From Citrobacter sp. FP75 (GTDB lineage: Bacteria; Pseudomonadota; Gammaproteobacteria; Enterobacterales; Enterobacteriaceae), in assembly GCF_018342065.1 (NCBI RefSeq), contig NZ_JAFDOE010000011.1:22113-86112 (forward strand): a DNA stretch of 64,000 bases, read 5' to 3'. How positions within the stretch are numbered: the stretch's first letter is position 1; each line of letters starts with the position of its first letter. The notes beneath the pieces were generated by a model. The model was not told the origin of the DNA. It worked only from the letters and a program-made list of their open reading frames with translations, and made no database searches. Shown here in pieces: positions 40,298-52,689 of the stretch. The position numbers and the translations under genes are program-made.

Positions 40298-41344
40298 CTA
40301 AATCGGGCGGCGACGGGTTAACGCGACACCGGCACCGATCAAGGCCCCAACGATGCCCCACATAATCATCAGGAAGGCACGGCGAGGGCTATCACGTTTT
40401 ACCGGTTCTTCCGGCGTCCGCAAATAACGATAGGTCTGAAAACGTGGGTCCAGAGTTGGTCCTACGTTCAGCGTATTTAACATGGCTTTGTTTTGGAAAT
40501 AATCTAGTTCGAATTCCGGGCCGACAGCCTGCAGGTTTTCGAGCCGCGCCTGCAGCATAGGACGTCCGAGTAAAAACAGCTCAGAGTCCGGTAATTCATC
40601 TGCTGGCACATCCGTTGAAGTGCGAGAAATATTATGCAGCTCTGCAATTTTGAGCGCCTGTTCAATGTTATGAACGCGGCGAGAGAAGAGTGATTTCGCC
40701 ACCTCTTCCTGGCGTTTAACCTGCGCCTTCATCTGCACGGTGCGTGCAGCCCACGCGCCTTTTAACTCATCGTTCAGATGACGTGCCGCTCTCTGGCTGG
40801 CAAACGCCACGTATTGGCGCAGCAGGTTGTTGGCATCAGGCGCCGTTTCCGCAATCAGCTTCACGCTGTCATTGGTATTGCGCAATGCATCACCAGGCAT
40901 AAACTGAATGTTATTGATTAACTCATCCAGCAATGCCGCATCGGCTTTACTGTTTCCGACCATCCGTTGCTTAAAGTAATCGGTCTGCTGCCAGAACTCA
41001 CGGCGCGTATCCCACGAGGCAACCTGCATGACGAACTCTTTATAGGCCTCGTCCATCACCGACGGCTGATCCGCTGACGCCAGGCTGGCCTTAATATCCA
41101 GATTGCGTAAAAACTGCTGTTGAGAGTAATAACCACCCAACATATTCACCGTTGGCCGGTCAGAAATAGCAGTCGCACTCCACTCCTGACGCGCAAAAAA
41201 CGTATAGGCGAGAGCAACAAGCGCAAAGACGAGGGCCATACCGACAATCCACGCCTTCCCTGCCCACAAGGTCCGAAACAGCCCACGGATGTCCAGTTCA
41301 TTTTCAGTGTTCACGGCATGTTCTCCCGGTAATGGCTGTGTCAT
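40298..41344 (-). CDS. wzzE: WzzE, ECA chain-length regulator
   Basis: A 348-residue polysaccharide co-polymerase with two membrane helices near the ends (about 30-52 and 322-344) and a large periplasmic coiled-coil domain. The C-terminal proline-rich segment before the second helix ([15 protein letters not shown]) is the Wzz signature. It sets the modal length of ECA chains made by WzyE. Twelve bases separate it from wecA. Confidence 0.95.
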   Translation of the reverse strand: MTQPLPGEHAVNTENELDIRGLFRTLWAGKAWIVGMALVFALVALAYTFFARQEWSATAISDRPTVNMLGGYYSQQQFLRNLDIKASLASADQPSVMDEAYKEFVMQVASWDTRREFWQQTDYFKQRMVGNSKADAALLDELINNIQFMPGDALRNTNDSVKLIAETAPDANNLLRQYVAFASQRAARHLNDELKGAWAARTVQMKAQVKRQEEVAKSLFSRRVHNIEQALKIAELHNISRTSTDVPADELPDSELFLLGRPMLQARLENLQAVGPEFELDYFQNKAMLNTLNVGPTLDPRFQTYRYLRTPEEPVKRDSPRRAFLMIMWGIVGALIGAGVALTRRRPI

Positions 41345-41355
41345 CGCATCCTCAT

Positions 41356-42459
41356 TTACTTGGTTAAGTTTGGTTTGTTTTCGCGGTTTCTTCGAAGTCT
41401 GCGCTTAACTCGCTTGATAAATCTGGCAACCTTCCAGGCACGCTTAATGCAGTAACCGTAAAGACCAAATGCCAATAAAAATAACACCAGCATGGCCCAT
41501 TCAGGGACTAAACGAAAATACTCAGCCAGTACACCAATAGAGGCCAGAATCGCCGCAGCCAGCGTAATCAGAACAAATGCCTGTCGGGAAGTAAACCCCG
41601 CTCGCATCACCAAATGATGAATGTGCTGGCGATCAGCGGAGAAAGGACTCATACCTTTACGTAAGCGACGATACATAATCGCCACCATATCCATTAACGG
41701 AATGGCAATAATCCACAGGGCAGTGACCGGACTAATAGGATGCGTAGGTCCCTGGGTCGTTTCCAGCAGGATCCAAATCACCGTGAAACCAATCAGTGTA
41801 CTGCCTGCATCACCCATAAAGACTTTATAACGGCGTCCAAGGATCCCCAGGTTCAGCAGGATATAAGGCAGAATGGCAGCGATCATGGCAAAACACCAGA
41901 TTGCCAGGCTGGTCTGTCCGTCAAACCAGAGGATCAGGCCCACTGCGGCAAAGGATACACTGGACAGCCCGCCTAACAGGCCGTCGATGCCATCCACCAT
42001 ATTGAACGCGTTAATCGCCGCCCACACGGCAAAAAGGGTGAGAAAATAGCCAAAAGGACCGAGTATCAACTCCCAGGAACCAAAGATATATCCCAGGCTA
42101 CTCAGGTACAGATTTCCTTTTACCATCATAACAATAGCAATCGCAGCCTGGACAACGGCGCGTATTTTTACGCTTATGTCAAAACGATCGTCCAGTGCAC
42201 CAACCAACACCAGCACACCAGCACAAAAGAGGTATAACGAGGCATGCGGAATGTAATAATCCGAAAGACCAAACATAAAATTGATTCCTGCAAACACAGA
42301 AATCCCGCCCACTAAAGGAATGATGCCCTGGTGCCGTTTACGGAAGTTTGGCTTATCCACTAAACCTATTTTTATGGCTACTTTTCGTGCGAAAAAAATA
42401 AAAAGGGTGGTGAATAAAAAAATACTGATTAACTCAGATAAAGCAGCGAGTAAATTCAC
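41356..42459 (-). CDS. wecA: WecA (Rfe), UDP-GlcNAc:undecaprenyl-phosphate GlcNAc-1-P transferase
   Basis: A 367-residue polytopic membrane enzyme that starts ECA (and often O-antigen) synthesis. Motifs DDRFD, NAFNMVDGIDGL, MGDAGSTLIGF and the HIHH of the cytoplasmic loop are present. I choose GTG 42457-42459 (VNLLAALSELISI), the E. coli start type and length. First gene of the ECA operon. Confidence 0.95.
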   Translation of the reverse strand: MNLLAALSELISIFLFTTLFIFFARKVAIKIGLVDKPNFRKRHQGIIPLVGGISVFAGINFMFGLSDYYIPHASLYLFCAGVLVLVGALDDRFDISVKIRAVVQAAIAIVMMVKGNLYLSSLGYIFGSWELILGPFGYFLTLFAVWAAINAFNMVDGIDGLLGGLSSVSFAAVGLILWFDGQTSLAIWCFAMIAAILPYILLNLGILGRRYKVFMGDAGSTLIGFTVIWILLETTQGPTHPISPVTALWIIAIPLMDMVAIMYRRLRKGMSPFSADRQHIHHLVMRAGFTSRQAFVLITLAAAILASIGVLAEYFRLVPEWAMLVLFLLAFGLYGYCIKRAWKVARFIKRVKRRLRRNRENKPNLTK

Positions 42460-42494
42460 AGCGTATGTGCTCTCAGCATATATCATTTCCTTAA

Positions 42495-42523
42495 AGTATA
42501 ATGCGTTACAACGGTCCCTTGAA
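42495..42523 (-). promoter_or_regulatory. Promoter of the ECA operon
   Basis: TTCAAG, a 17-base spacer and TATACT on the minus strand, about 36 bases before wecA and after the rho terminator. Confidence 0.6.
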
Positions 42524-42646
42524 GTGACCCGTTAAAACATTACACTACTGACCCGTTTGTAGTTCATATTGATCATTGTTACGTTACCTGGCGCGTACAA
42601 TCATGCCAAGTTTATCCGGTCAGACATTAGGATGAATCGTAAAAGC

Positions 42647-42672
42647 AAAACGCCACGTAAACGTGGCGTTTT
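42647..42672. terminator. Terminator of rho
   Basis: AACGCCACG-TTTA-CGTGGCGTT, a 9-bp stem with flanking A and T runs, 16 bases after the rho stop. Confidence 0.88.
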
Positions 42673-42687
42673 CAGAGGATGCCCGAC

Positions 42688-43947
42688 TTAAGAACGTTTC
42701 ATCATGTCGAAGAAGTCGTCGTTGGTCTTGGTCATCGCCAGCTTGTTAATGAGGAATTCCATCGCATCAATCTCACCCATCGGATGGATGATTTTGCGCA
42801 GGATCCACATTTTCTGCAGCTCTTCCTGAGTGGTGAGCAGCTCTTCTTTACGGGTACCGGAACGGTTGTAGTCGATAGCCGGGAAGACGCGTTTTTCAGC
42901 AATCTTACGCGAGAGGTGCAGTTCCATGTTGCCGGTACCTTTAAACTCTTCATAGATAACTTCATCCATTTTAGAGCCGGTATCGACCAGAGCCGTCGCG
43001 ATAATCGTCAGGCTTCCGCCCTCTTCCACGTTACGTGCCGCACCGAAGAAACGTTTCGGACGATGCAGGGCGTTAGCGTCCACACCACCGGTCAGTACTT
43101 TACCAGAAGCCGGTACCACGGTGTTGTAGGCACGTGCCAGACGAGTGATGGAATCGAGCAGGATGATAACGTCTTTCTTGTGCTCAACCAGACGTTTCGC
43201 TTTCTCAATAACCATTTCCGCAACCTGAACGTGGCGGGATGCTGGTTCGTCAAAGGTGGAAGCAATCACTTCACCTTTAACCAGACGCTGCATCTCGGTC
43301 ACTTCTTCCGGACGTTCGTCGATCAGCAGTACCATCAGTACGCAATCCGGATGGTTGTACGCAATGCTCTGTGCAATATTCTGCAGCAGCATGGTTTTAC
43401 CGGCTTTCGGCGGTGCCACAATCAGACCACGCTGACCGCGACCGATCGGGGAAGCCAGATCAAGGACACGTGCCGTTAAGTCTTCTGTTGAACCGTTACC
43501 ACGTTCCATACGCAGACGTGAGTTTGCGTGCAGCGGGGTTAAGTTCTCGAACAGAATCTTATTACGCGCGTTTTCCGGCTTGTCGTAGTTAACTTCGTTA
43601 ACTTTCAACAATGCAAAGTAACGCTCACCCTCTTTAGGAGGACGAATCTTACCGGAAATGGTGTCACCAGTGCGGAGGTTGAAACGGCGGATTTGGCTGG
43701 GGGATACGTAGATGTCGTCTGGACCGGCGAGGTAGGAGCTGTCTCCGGAACGGAGGAAACCAAATCCATCCTGCAATATCTCCAGCACACCGTCACCAAA
43801 GATATCTTCGCCACTCTTTGCGTGCTGCTTCAGGATGGCAAAAATAATGTCCTGCTTGCGCATACGAGCCAGGTTTTCCAGGCCCATATTTTCGCCGAGA
43901 GTGATCAGCTCAGAAACCGGCGTATTCTTTAATTCGGTAAGATTCAT
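42688..43947 (-). CDS. rho: Rho, transcription termination factor
   Basis: A 419-residue hexameric RNA helicase. N-terminal OB-fold primary RNA-binding domain with [17 protein letters not shown], Walker [10 protein letters not shown], Walker [15 protein letters not shown], and the secondary-site Q- and R-loops. Length and sequence are essentially those of E. coli Rho. A long leader of about 340 bases upstream allows autoregulation by Rho-dependent termination. Confidence 0.98.
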   Translation of the reverse strand: MNLTELKNTPVSELITLGENMGLENLARMRKQDIIFAILKQHAKSGEDIFGDGVLEILQDGFGFLRSGDSSYLAGPDDIYVSPSQIRRFNLRTGDTISGKIRPPKEGERYFALLKVNEVNYDKPENARNKILFENLTPLHANSRLRMERGNGSTEDLTARVLDLASPIGRGQRGLIVAPPKAGKTMLLQNIAQSIAYNHPDCVLMVLLIDERPEEVTEMQRLVKGEVIASTFDEPASRHVQVAEMVIEKAKRLVEHKKDVIILLDSITRLARAYNTVVPASGKVLTGGVDANALHRPKRFFGAARNVEEGGSLTIIATALVDTGSKMDEVIYEEFKGTGNMELHLSRKIAEKRVFPAIDYNRSGTRKEELLTTQEELQKMWILRKIIHPMGEIDAMEFLINKLAMTKTNDDFFDMMKRS

Positions 43948-44024
43948 AATGGTGTGAGTTCTTAAACTTGGGGTAAATCTCGAACTTAATTTGTGAATGG
44001 TATGGCAGGGTCATCCATGCCTGT

Positions 44025-44132
44025 TTACGGCCATCGACTCATGTCTGTTCGCTGTCTGGTCACAGGAAAGTACGCAGAACTGAAACGACAAGACGGATTG
44101 AGTGACAAGCCAGGAATCTGTCCACTTCTCGC
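44025..44132 (-). pseudogene. rhoL: Remnant of the rhoL leader ORF
   Basis: In the rho leader a frame reads RSGQIPGLSLNPSCRF, then SSAYFPVTRQRTDMSR, clearly the E. coli RhoL peptide (33 residues, as I recall it). The codon at the ATG position is GCG (44130-44132) here, and the stop after MSR has become TGG-CCG-TAA (ends 44025). The only in-frame start left is TTG at 44106-44108, with no good ribosome site. Either RhoL is not made or it starts late. The DNA around it is conserved, which suits a role as RNA rather than peptide. Confidence 0.55.
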
Positions 44133-44285
44133 GCGAGAAACAACGGGAAGTATTGGATAAACAAGATTCAAACTTAATAAGGTATGTTTAATACGAAGTC
44201 AACACTAACTTAGCACGACTCAAGTCGGGCGTCCAGTCATCCGAAGAATTTAGGAATCGGGTCGCCCAAACTTGATAATTCCGTC

Positions 44286-44615
44286 TTACGCCAGGTTAGC
44301 GTCGAGGAACTCTTTCAACTGACCTTTGGACAGTGCGCCGACTTTTGTCGCCGCAACTTCACCGTTTTTAAACAGCAGCAGGGTCGGAATGCCACGGATA
44401 CCATACTTCGGCGCGGTGCCTGGGTTTTGGTCAATGTTCAGTTTCGCAACTGTCAATTTGCCCTGATACTCGTCAGCGATTTCATCCAGAATTGGAGCGA
44501 TCATTTTGCACGGACCGCACCACTCTGCCCAGAAATCAACGAGGATAGCTCCGTCCGCTTTGAGTACATCCGTGTCAAAACTGTCGTCTGTCAGGTGAAT
44601 AATTTTATCGCTCAT
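44286..44615 (-). CDS. trxA: TrxA, thioredoxin 1
   Basis: A 109-residue thioredoxin with the redox motif WCGPCK and the cis-Pro loop GIPTLLLF. The ATG at 44613-44615 ([14 protein letters not shown]) follows GGAG; the longer frame upstream has no conserved residues. Divergent from rhlB, upstream of rho on the same strand. Confidence 0.98.
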
Positions 44616-44733
44616 ATATAACTCCACAGGAATAAGCCTGGCGTGTTGGTGTAGCATTAACCAACTAAAGGTTGACTTTATTTCACCGGATACGCTTTCG
44701 TAAAGCAATAGTAAGCTGATATTCTACCACACT

Positions 44734-46002
44734 ATGAGCAAAACACATTTAACAGAACAGAAGTTTTCCGACTTCGCCCTGCACCCTCAGGTGATAGAAG
44801 CCCTTGAAAATAAAGGGTTTCATAATTGTACGCCCATTCAGGCACTCGCCCTCCCGCTAACGCTGGCAGGTCGTGATGTTGCAGGGCAGGCGCAAACCGG
44901 TACCGGAAAAACGATGGCGTTCCTGACGTCAACGTTTCATTATCTCCTCTCTCATCCCGCGATTGCCGATCGCAAGGTGAACCAGCCGCGTGCCTTAATT
45001 ATGGCACCAACGCGTGAGTTAGCCGTGCAGATCCACGCTGATGCGGAACCACTGGCGCAGACTACCGGCCTGAAATTGGGCCTGGCCTATGGCGGCGACG
45101 GTTACGACAAACAGCTGAAAGTGCTGGAAAGCGGCGTCGATATTCTTATCGGCACCACGGGCCGTCTCATTGACTACGCAAAACAGAACCACATCAATCT
45201 GGGCGCGATTCAGGTGGTGGTACTGGATGAAGCCGATCGCATGTACGATCTGGGCTTTATTAAAGATATTCGCTGGCTGTTCCGTCGTATGCCGCCAACC
45301 AACCAGCGTCTGAATATGCTGTTTTCCGCCACCCTCTCTTACCGCGTTCGCGAACTGGCGTTCGAACAAATGAACAACGCCGAGTATGTTGAAGTCGAAC
45401 CGGAACAGAAGACGGGTCACCGTATTAAAGAAGAACTCTTCTATCCTTCAAACGAAGAGAAAATGCGTTTGCTGCAAACGCTGATTGAAGAAGAGTGGCC
45501 AGATCGCGCCATTGTTTTTGCGAACACCAAACACCGTTGCGAAGATATCTGGGGCAGCCTTGCCGCTGACGGTCATCGCGTAGGTCTGCTCACCGGTGAC
45601 GTGGCACAGAAAAAACGTCTGCGCATTCTGGAAGAGTTCACCCGTGGCGATCTCGATATCCTGGTTGCGACTGACGTTGCCGCACGTGGCCTGCATATTC
45701 CAGCCGTTACGCATGTGTTTAACTATGACCTACCGGATGACTGTGAAGACTACGTTCACCGTATTGGTCGTACCGGTCGAGCAGGCGCAAGCGGGCATTC
45801 CATCAGCCTTGCCTGTGAAGAGTATGCGTTGAATTTACCTGCCATCGAGACCTATATCGGCCACTCGATTCCGGTGAGTAAATACAACCCGGATGCGCTG
45901 ATGACCGATTTGCCGAAGCCGTTGCGCCTGACGCGAACGCGCCCTGGCAATGGTCCACGCCGCACCGGTGGCGCACCGCGTAATCGTCGTCGTTCAGGTT
46001 AA
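44734..46002 (+). CDS. rhlB: RhlB, DEAD-box RNA helicase of the degradosome
   Basis: A 422-residue DEAD-box helicase that unwinds RNA for RNase E/PNPase. Q motif with [13 protein letters not shown], Walker [13 protein letters not shown] in [12 protein letters not shown] in FSATLSYR, and [10 protein letters not shown]. The basic tail [14 protein letters not shown] is one residue longer than in E. coli. gppA follows five bases later. Confidence 0.97.
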   Translation: MSKTHLTEQKFSDFALHPQVIEALENKGFHNCTPIQALALPLTLAGRDVAGQAQTGTGKTMAFLTSTFHYLLSHPAIADRKVNQPRALIMAPTRELAVQIHADAEPLAQTTGLKLGLAYGGDGYDKQLKVLESGVDILIGTTGRLIDYAKQNHINLGAIQVVVLDEADRMYDLGFIKDIRWLFRRMPPTNQRLNMLFSATLSYRVRELAFEQMNNAEYVEVEPEQKTGHRIKEELFYPSNEEKMRLLQTLIEEEWPDRAIVFANTKHRCEDIWGSLAADGHRVGLLTGDVAQKKRLRILEEFTRGDLDILVATDVAARGLHIPAVTHVFNYDLPDDCEDYVHRIGRTGRAGASGHSISLACEEYALNLPAIETYIGHSIPVSKYNPDALMTDLPKPLRLTRTRPGNGPRRTGGAPRNRRRSG

Positions 46003-46007
46003 GAAAT

Positions 46008-47492
46008 ATGCTAAGCACTTCCTCGCTGTACGCCGCAATTGATTTAGGCTCGAATAGTTTTCATATGCTGGTTGTACGCGAGGTGGCAGGAAGCATCCAG
46101 ACGCTCACGCGAATTAAACGTAAGGTGCGTCTGGCCGCTGGCCTGAATAGTGATAATACGCTCTCTGCTGAAGCCATGGAGCGAGGTTGGCAGTGTCTAC
46201 GCCTGTTTGCTGAACGTCTGCAGGATATCCCTCAGCCACAAATTCGTGTGGTTGCCACGGCAACACTGCGCATCGCCACCAATGCCGATGTTTTTATTGC
46301 TAAAGCGCAAGAGATCCTTGGCTGTGCCGTTCAGGTTATTAGCGGTGAGGAAGAAGCCCGGCTGATTTATCAGGGGGTAGCCCACACCACCGGTGGCGCC
46401 GATCAGCGCCTGGTCGTCGATATCGGCGGAGCCAGCACCGAACTGGTTACCGGTTCCGGTGCACAGACAACCTCCTTGTTTAGCCTGTCGATGGGCTGCG
46501 TCACCTGGCTCGAACGGTATTTCACCGATCGTAATCTGGCACAGGAAAACTTTGACGAGGCAGAGAAAGCGGCACGTGAAGTCCTGCGCCCTGTCGCAGA
46601 CAAGCTGCGTTTTCATGGCTGGAAAGTCTGTGTCGGTGCTTCTGGTACCGTACAGGCGCTGCAGGAAATCATGATGGCGCAGGGCATGGATGAGCGCATT
46701 ACGCTGGCAAAACTTCAGCAGTTAAAGCAACGCGCCATTCATTGCGGACGTCTTGAAGAGCTGGAAATCGAAGGATTAACGCTGGAACGTGCGCTGGTGT
46801 TCCCCAGTGGACTGGCGATCCTGATCGCGATTTTCACCGAGTTAAATATCCAATGCATGACCCTCGCTGGCGGCGCATTACGTGAAGGCCTGGTCTATGG
46901 CATGCTGCACTTGCCGGTGGATCAAGATATTCGCAGCCGCACGTTGCGTAATATTCAGCGCCGATTTATGGTCGATACCGAGCAAGCCCATCGCGTTGCC
47001 AATTTAGCGGGTAAATTTTTCGATCAGGTAGAAAAGAAGTGGCATCTTGACGCGATAAGCCGTGAACTGCTGCAAAGTGCCTGTCAACTGCACGAAATAG
47101 GCCTGAGCGTGGAGTACAAGCAAGCGCCTCTGCACGCGGCCTGGCTGGTGCGCAATCTCGATCTCCCTGGATTTACCCCCGCACAGAAAAAACTGTTAGC
47201 CACATTGTTACTCAACCAGACCAATCCGGTCGATCTCTCTTCGCTACACCAGCAAAATGCCGTGCCGCCGCGTATCGCGGAACACCTTTGTCGTTTGCTA
47301 CGTCTGGCGATCATTTTTGCCAGCCGTCGCCGGGACGATTTAGTGCCAGAAATTCATCTGGATGCGAAGAATGAACATCTTACGGTAACGCTGCCTGAAG
47401 GCTGGCTGGCGCATCATCCGCTGGGTAAAGAGCTTATCGTTCAGGAAAGCCAGTGGCAAAGCTATGTCCACTGGCCTTTGGAAGTGCGTTAA
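46008..47492 (+). CDS. gppA: GppA, guanosine pentaphosphate phosphatase/exopolyphosphatase
   Basis: A 494-residue ASKHA-fold phosphatase converting pppGpp to ppGpp and related to Ppx. N-terminal [12 protein letters not shown] and the DIGGASTEL phosphate loop are present, with the C-terminal HD-like helical domain. Starts five bases after rhlB, so probably co-transcribed. Length equals E. coli GppA. Confidence 0.96.
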   Translation: MLSTSSLYAAIDLGSNSFHMLVVREVAGSIQTLTRIKRKVRLAAGLNSDNTLSAEAMERGWQCLRLFAERLQDIPQPQIRVVATATLRIATNADVFIAKAQEILGCAVQVISGEEEARLIYQGVAHTTGGADQRLVVDIGGASTELVTGSGAQTTSLFSLSMGCVTWLERYFTDRNLAQENFDEAEKAAREVLRPVADKLRFHGWKVCVGASGTVQALQEIMMAQGMDERITLAKLQQLKQRAIHCGRLEELEIEGLTLERALVFPSGLAILIAIFTELNIQCMTLAGGALREGLVYGMLHLPVDQDIRSRTLRNIQRRFMVDTEQAHRVANLAGKFFDQVEKKWHLDAISRELLQSACQLHEIGLSVEYKQAPLHAAWLVRNLDLPGFTPAQKKLLATLLLNQTNPVDLSSLHQQNAVPPRIAEHLCRLLRLAIIFASRRRDDLVPEIHLDAKNEHLTVTLPEGWLAHHPLGKELIVQESQWQSYVHWPLEVR

Positions 47493-47504
47493 CGACTGAC
47501 CTTT

Positions 47505-47530
47505 GCCGGATGGCGCTGCGCTTATCCGGC
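47505..47530. repeat. REP (palindromic unit) between gppA and rep
   Basis: GCCGGATGGCGCTGCGC...ATCCGGC inverted arms in the 49-base gap between two convergent stops. Confidence 0.82.
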
Positions 47531-47541
47531 CTACAAAATAC

Positions 47542-49929
<2,388 letters not shown>

Positions 49930-49930
49930 T

Positions 49931-49964
49931 AAAAAACCCGGAGTCAGAATCTCCGGGTTTTTTA
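49931..49964. terminator. Bidirectional terminator between ppiC and ilvC
   Basis: AAACCCGGAG...CTCCGGGTTT with A-run before and T-run after; it can end both convergent transcripts. Confidence 0.88.
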
Positions 49965-49984
49965 TTGCGGGTAGCGGCTACATT

Positions 49985-51460
49985 TTAGCCGGCTACAGCA
50001 ATACGTTTCATATCCGTCATATAACCGCGCAGTTTCTGGCCCACTTTCTCAATCGCATGGCCGCGAATCGCTTCGTTCACATCACGCAGTTGTGCGTTGT
50101 CTACCGCGCCTTCGGCAATTGCTTTGCCCAGATCGCCCGGCTGAATTTCAGTCATGAACGCTTTCAGCAGCGGTACGCAAGCGTAAGAGAACAGGTAGTT
50201 ACCGTATTCTGCGGTATCTGAGATTACCACGTTCATTTCATACAGACGCTTACGGGCGATGGTGTTGGCGATCAGCGGCAGCTCGTGCAGTGATTCGTAG
50301 TAAGCAGACTCTTCGATGATGCCAGAATCAACCATGGTTTCGAACGCCAGTTCAACGCCCGCTTTTACCATCGCGATCATCAGAACGCCTTTATCGAAGT
50401 ACTCCTGCTCACTGATTTTACCGTCAAACTGTGCTGCGGTTTCGAACGCGGTTTTACCGGTCTCTTCACGCCAGGTCAGCAGTTTTTTATCATCGTTAGC
50501 CCAGTCAGCCATCATACCGGAGGAGAATTCGCCGGAGATGATGTCATCCATGTGTTTCTGGAACAGCGGCGCCATAATCTCTTTCAACTGTTCAGACAAC
50601 GCGTAAGCACGCAGTTTCGCCGGGTTAGACAGACGGTCCATCATCAGAGTGATGCCGCCCTGCTTCAGCGCTTCGGTGATGGTTTCCCAACCGAACTGAA
50701 TCAGTTTTTCTGCGTAAGCCGGGTCGGTGCCTTCTTCCACCAGCTTATCGAAGCACAGCAGAGAACCGGCCTGCAGCATGCCGCACAGGATAGTCTGCTC
50801 ACCCATCAGGTCAGATTTCACTTCAGCCACGAAGGAGGATTCCAGAACGCCTGCACGGTGACCGCCGGTCGCCGCAGCCCAGGCTTTAGCAATCGCCATA
50901 CCTTCACCTTTCGGGTCGTTTTCCGGGTGAACCGCGATCAGTGTCGGTACGCCAAAACCGCGTTTGTACTCTTCACGCACTTCGGTACCCGGGCACTTCG
51001 GGGCTACCATCACGACGGTGATGTCTTTACGGATCTGCTCGCCCACTTCCACGATGTTGAAGCCGTGAGAGTAGCCCAGCGCCGCGCCGTCCTTCATCAG
51101 CGGCTGTACGGAACGCACCACGTCAGAGTGCTGTTTGTCCGGCGTCAGGTTAACCACCAGATCCGCCTGTGGGATCAGCTCTTCGTAGGTACCCACTTTG
51201 AAGCCGTTTTCGGTCGCTTTACGCCAGGAAGCGCGCTTCTCGGCGATTGCTTCTTTACGCAGCGCGTAGGAGATATCCAGCCCGGAGTCTCGCATGTTCA
51301 GGCCCTGGTTCAGACCCTGGGCGCCACAGCCGACGATGACCACTTTTTTACCCTGAAGGTAGCTCGCGCCATCGGCGAATTCGTCGCGGCCCATAAAGCG
51401 ACATTTGCCCAGCTGTGCCAGCTGCTGGCGCAGGTTCAGTGTATTAAAGTAGTTAGCCAT
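49985..51460 (-). CDS. ilvC: IlvC, ketol-acid reductoisomerase (class II)
   Basis: A 491-residue class II KARI, second common step of valine and isoleucine synthesis. The NADPH motif [13 protein letters not shown] is near residue 45, and the long duplicated knotted C-terminal domain typical of the enterobacterial class II form is present. Divergent from ilvY, its activator, with operator DNA between. Confidence 0.98.
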   Translation of the reverse strand: MANYFNTLNLRQQLAQLGKCRFMGRDEFADGASYLQGKKVVIVGCGAQGLNQGLNMRDSGLDISYALRKEAIAEKRASWRKATENGFKVGTYEELIPQADLVVNLTPDKQHSDVVRSVQPLMKDGAALGYSHGFNIVEVGEQIRKDITVVMVAPKCPGTEVREEYKRGFGVPTLIAVHPENDPKGEGMAIAKAWAAATGGHRAGVLESSFVAEVKSDLMGEQTILCGMLQAGSLLCFDKLVEEGTDPAYAEKLIQFGWETITEALKQGGITLMMDRLSNPAKLRAYALSEQLKEIMAPLFQKHMDDIISGEFSSGMMADWANDDKKLLTWREETGKTAFETAAQFDGKISEQEYFDKGVLMIAMVKAGVELAFETMVDSGIIEESAYYESLHELPLIANTIARKRLYEMNVVISDTAEYGNYLFSYACVPLLKAFMTEIQPGDLGKAIAEGAVDNAQLRDVNEAIRGHAIEKVGQKLRGYMTDMKRIAVAG

Positions 51461-51522
51461 GGTGGTGTACCCCGTGATGTTGTGTGTCTTATTGTTCGGT
51501 TCGCTTTTGCGAGATTGAATCC

Positions 51523-51550
51523 ACTATATGACAGGAAATTTATTGCGGAA
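51523..51550 (-). promoter_or_regulatory. Candidate ilvC promoter
   Basis: TTCCGC, a 16-base spacer and TATAGT on the minus strand. The poor -35 suits a promoter that needs IlvY. Confidence 0.55.
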
Positions 51551-51573
51551 ATTGATATATTCACAACGTCACA

Positions 51574-51588
51574 TTGCAATTTATGCAA
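51574..51588. promoter_or_regulatory. IlvY operator
   Basis: TTGCA-ATTTA-TGCAA, a perfect inverted repeat with the LysR T-N11-A pattern, 24 bases before ilvY. A weaker TTGC-containing site follows towards ilvC at about 51543-51565. Both operators are expected in this divergent region. Confidence 0.7.
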
Positions 51589-51611
51589 CGTAGAAATAAA
51601 GGAGTGAGCCG

Positions 51612-52514
51612 GTGGATTTACGCGATCTGAAAACCTTCCTGCATCTGGCCGAAAGCCGCCATTTTGGCCGCAGCGCGCGGGCGATGCACGTCAGTCCCTC
51701 CACGCTCTCCCGGCAGATCCAGCGTCTGGAAGAAGACCTCGGGCAGGCGCTTTTTGTCCGCGATAACCGCACGGTAACGCTCACCGAAGCGGGTGAAGAG
51801 CTGCGCGTCTTTGCCCAGCAGACGTTGTTGCAGTATCAGCAATTGCGCCACACCCTCGATCAGCAAGGGCCGTCGCTGTCGGGCGAGCTGCATATTTTCT
51901 GTTCGGTAACCGCCGCGTATAGTCATCTACCGCCCATTCTTGACCGTTTTCGCGCTGAACATCCGTCGGTAGAGATCAAGCTCACCACCGGCGATGCCGC
52001 CGATGCCATGGAAAAAGTGGTGACGGGAGAAGCTGACCTGGCGATAGCCGGAAAACCGGAAACACTGCCCGGTGCGGTCGCATTCTCGATGCTGGAAAAT
52101 CTGACGGTGGTGTTGATCGCCCCGGCGTTGCCGTGTCCGGTACGCAATCAGGTGTCCGTCGATGTCCCCGACTGGTCAACGGTGCCGTTTATTATGGCCG
52201 ACCAGGGACCAGTGCGACGCCGCATTGAGCTGTGGTTCCGCCGCCATAAAATCAGCAACCCATCGATTTATGCCACGGTCGGTGGTCATGAGGCGATGGT
52301 CTCAATGGTGGCACTGGGCTGCGGCGTGGCGCTGCTGCCGGAGGTGGTTCTGGAAAACAGCCCGGAACCGGTGCGCAACCGCGTGATGATTTTAGAGCGC
52401 AGCGATGAGAAAACACCGTTTGAACTGGGCGTCTGTGCACAAAAAAAGCGGCTGCATGAGCCGCTGATTGATGCGTTCTGGAAGATTGTTCTGGAGCGTA
52501 AATCCGCTGAGTAG
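51612..52514 (+). CDS. ilvY: IlvY, LysR-family activator of ilvC
   Basis: A 300-residue LysR regulator; the HTH is at residues about 18-37 (FGRSARAMHVSPSTLSRQIQ). It activates ilvC with acetolactate or acetohydroxybutyrate and represses itself. Start is GTG 51612, after GGAG, giving DLRDLKTFLHLAESRH as in E. coli. The C-terminal few residues (LERKSAE) differ from E. coli. In K-12 the next gene is ilvA; here fabV is inserted. Confidence 0.95.
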   Translation: MDLRDLKTFLHLAESRHFGRSARAMHVSPSTLSRQIQRLEEDLGQALFVRDNRTVTLTEAGEELRVFAQQTLLQYQQLRHTLDQQGPSLSGELHIFCSVTAAYSHLPPILDRFRAEHPSVEIKLTTGDAADAMEKVVTGEADLAIAGKPETLPGAVAFSMLENLTVVLIAPALPCPVRNQVSVDVPDWSTVPFIMADQGPVRRRIELWFRRHKISNPSIYATVGGHEAMVSMVALGCGVALLPEVVLENSPEPVRNRVMILERSDEKTPFELGVCAQKKRLHEPLIDAFWKIVLERKSAE

Positions 52515-52600
52515 CGTCAGCATCAGGCCTAAAATCAGTGGTAGATTCAGTATTGGTGCTCCTTTTCTGTATAATGTCCCGTGCCATAATAGATGTGGGG

Positions 52601-52629
52601 GGCTTGTTAACCATGTTGTTAAGCAAGCC
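52601..52629 (+). promoter_or_regulatory. Stem-loop in the fabV leader
   Basis: GGCTTG-TTAAC pairs with GTTAA-C-bulged GCAAGCC to form an 11-bp stem with one bulge. It lies between a possible -10 box (TATAAT at 52570-52575) and the fabV start, so would be in the 5' leader. Function unknown. Confidence 0.4.
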
Positions 52630-52689
52630 AGAACAGACGGTGTCATTGCGCACTTGACAGCGAAAATACAAACTTAATTAGCCATCATT

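Noticed and set aside
50552..51607. 351-codon plus-strand ORF opposite ilvC
   Set aside because: Antisense shadow of a highly expressed, codon-biased gene. The translated protein is rich in His, Phe and Arg with no family features.
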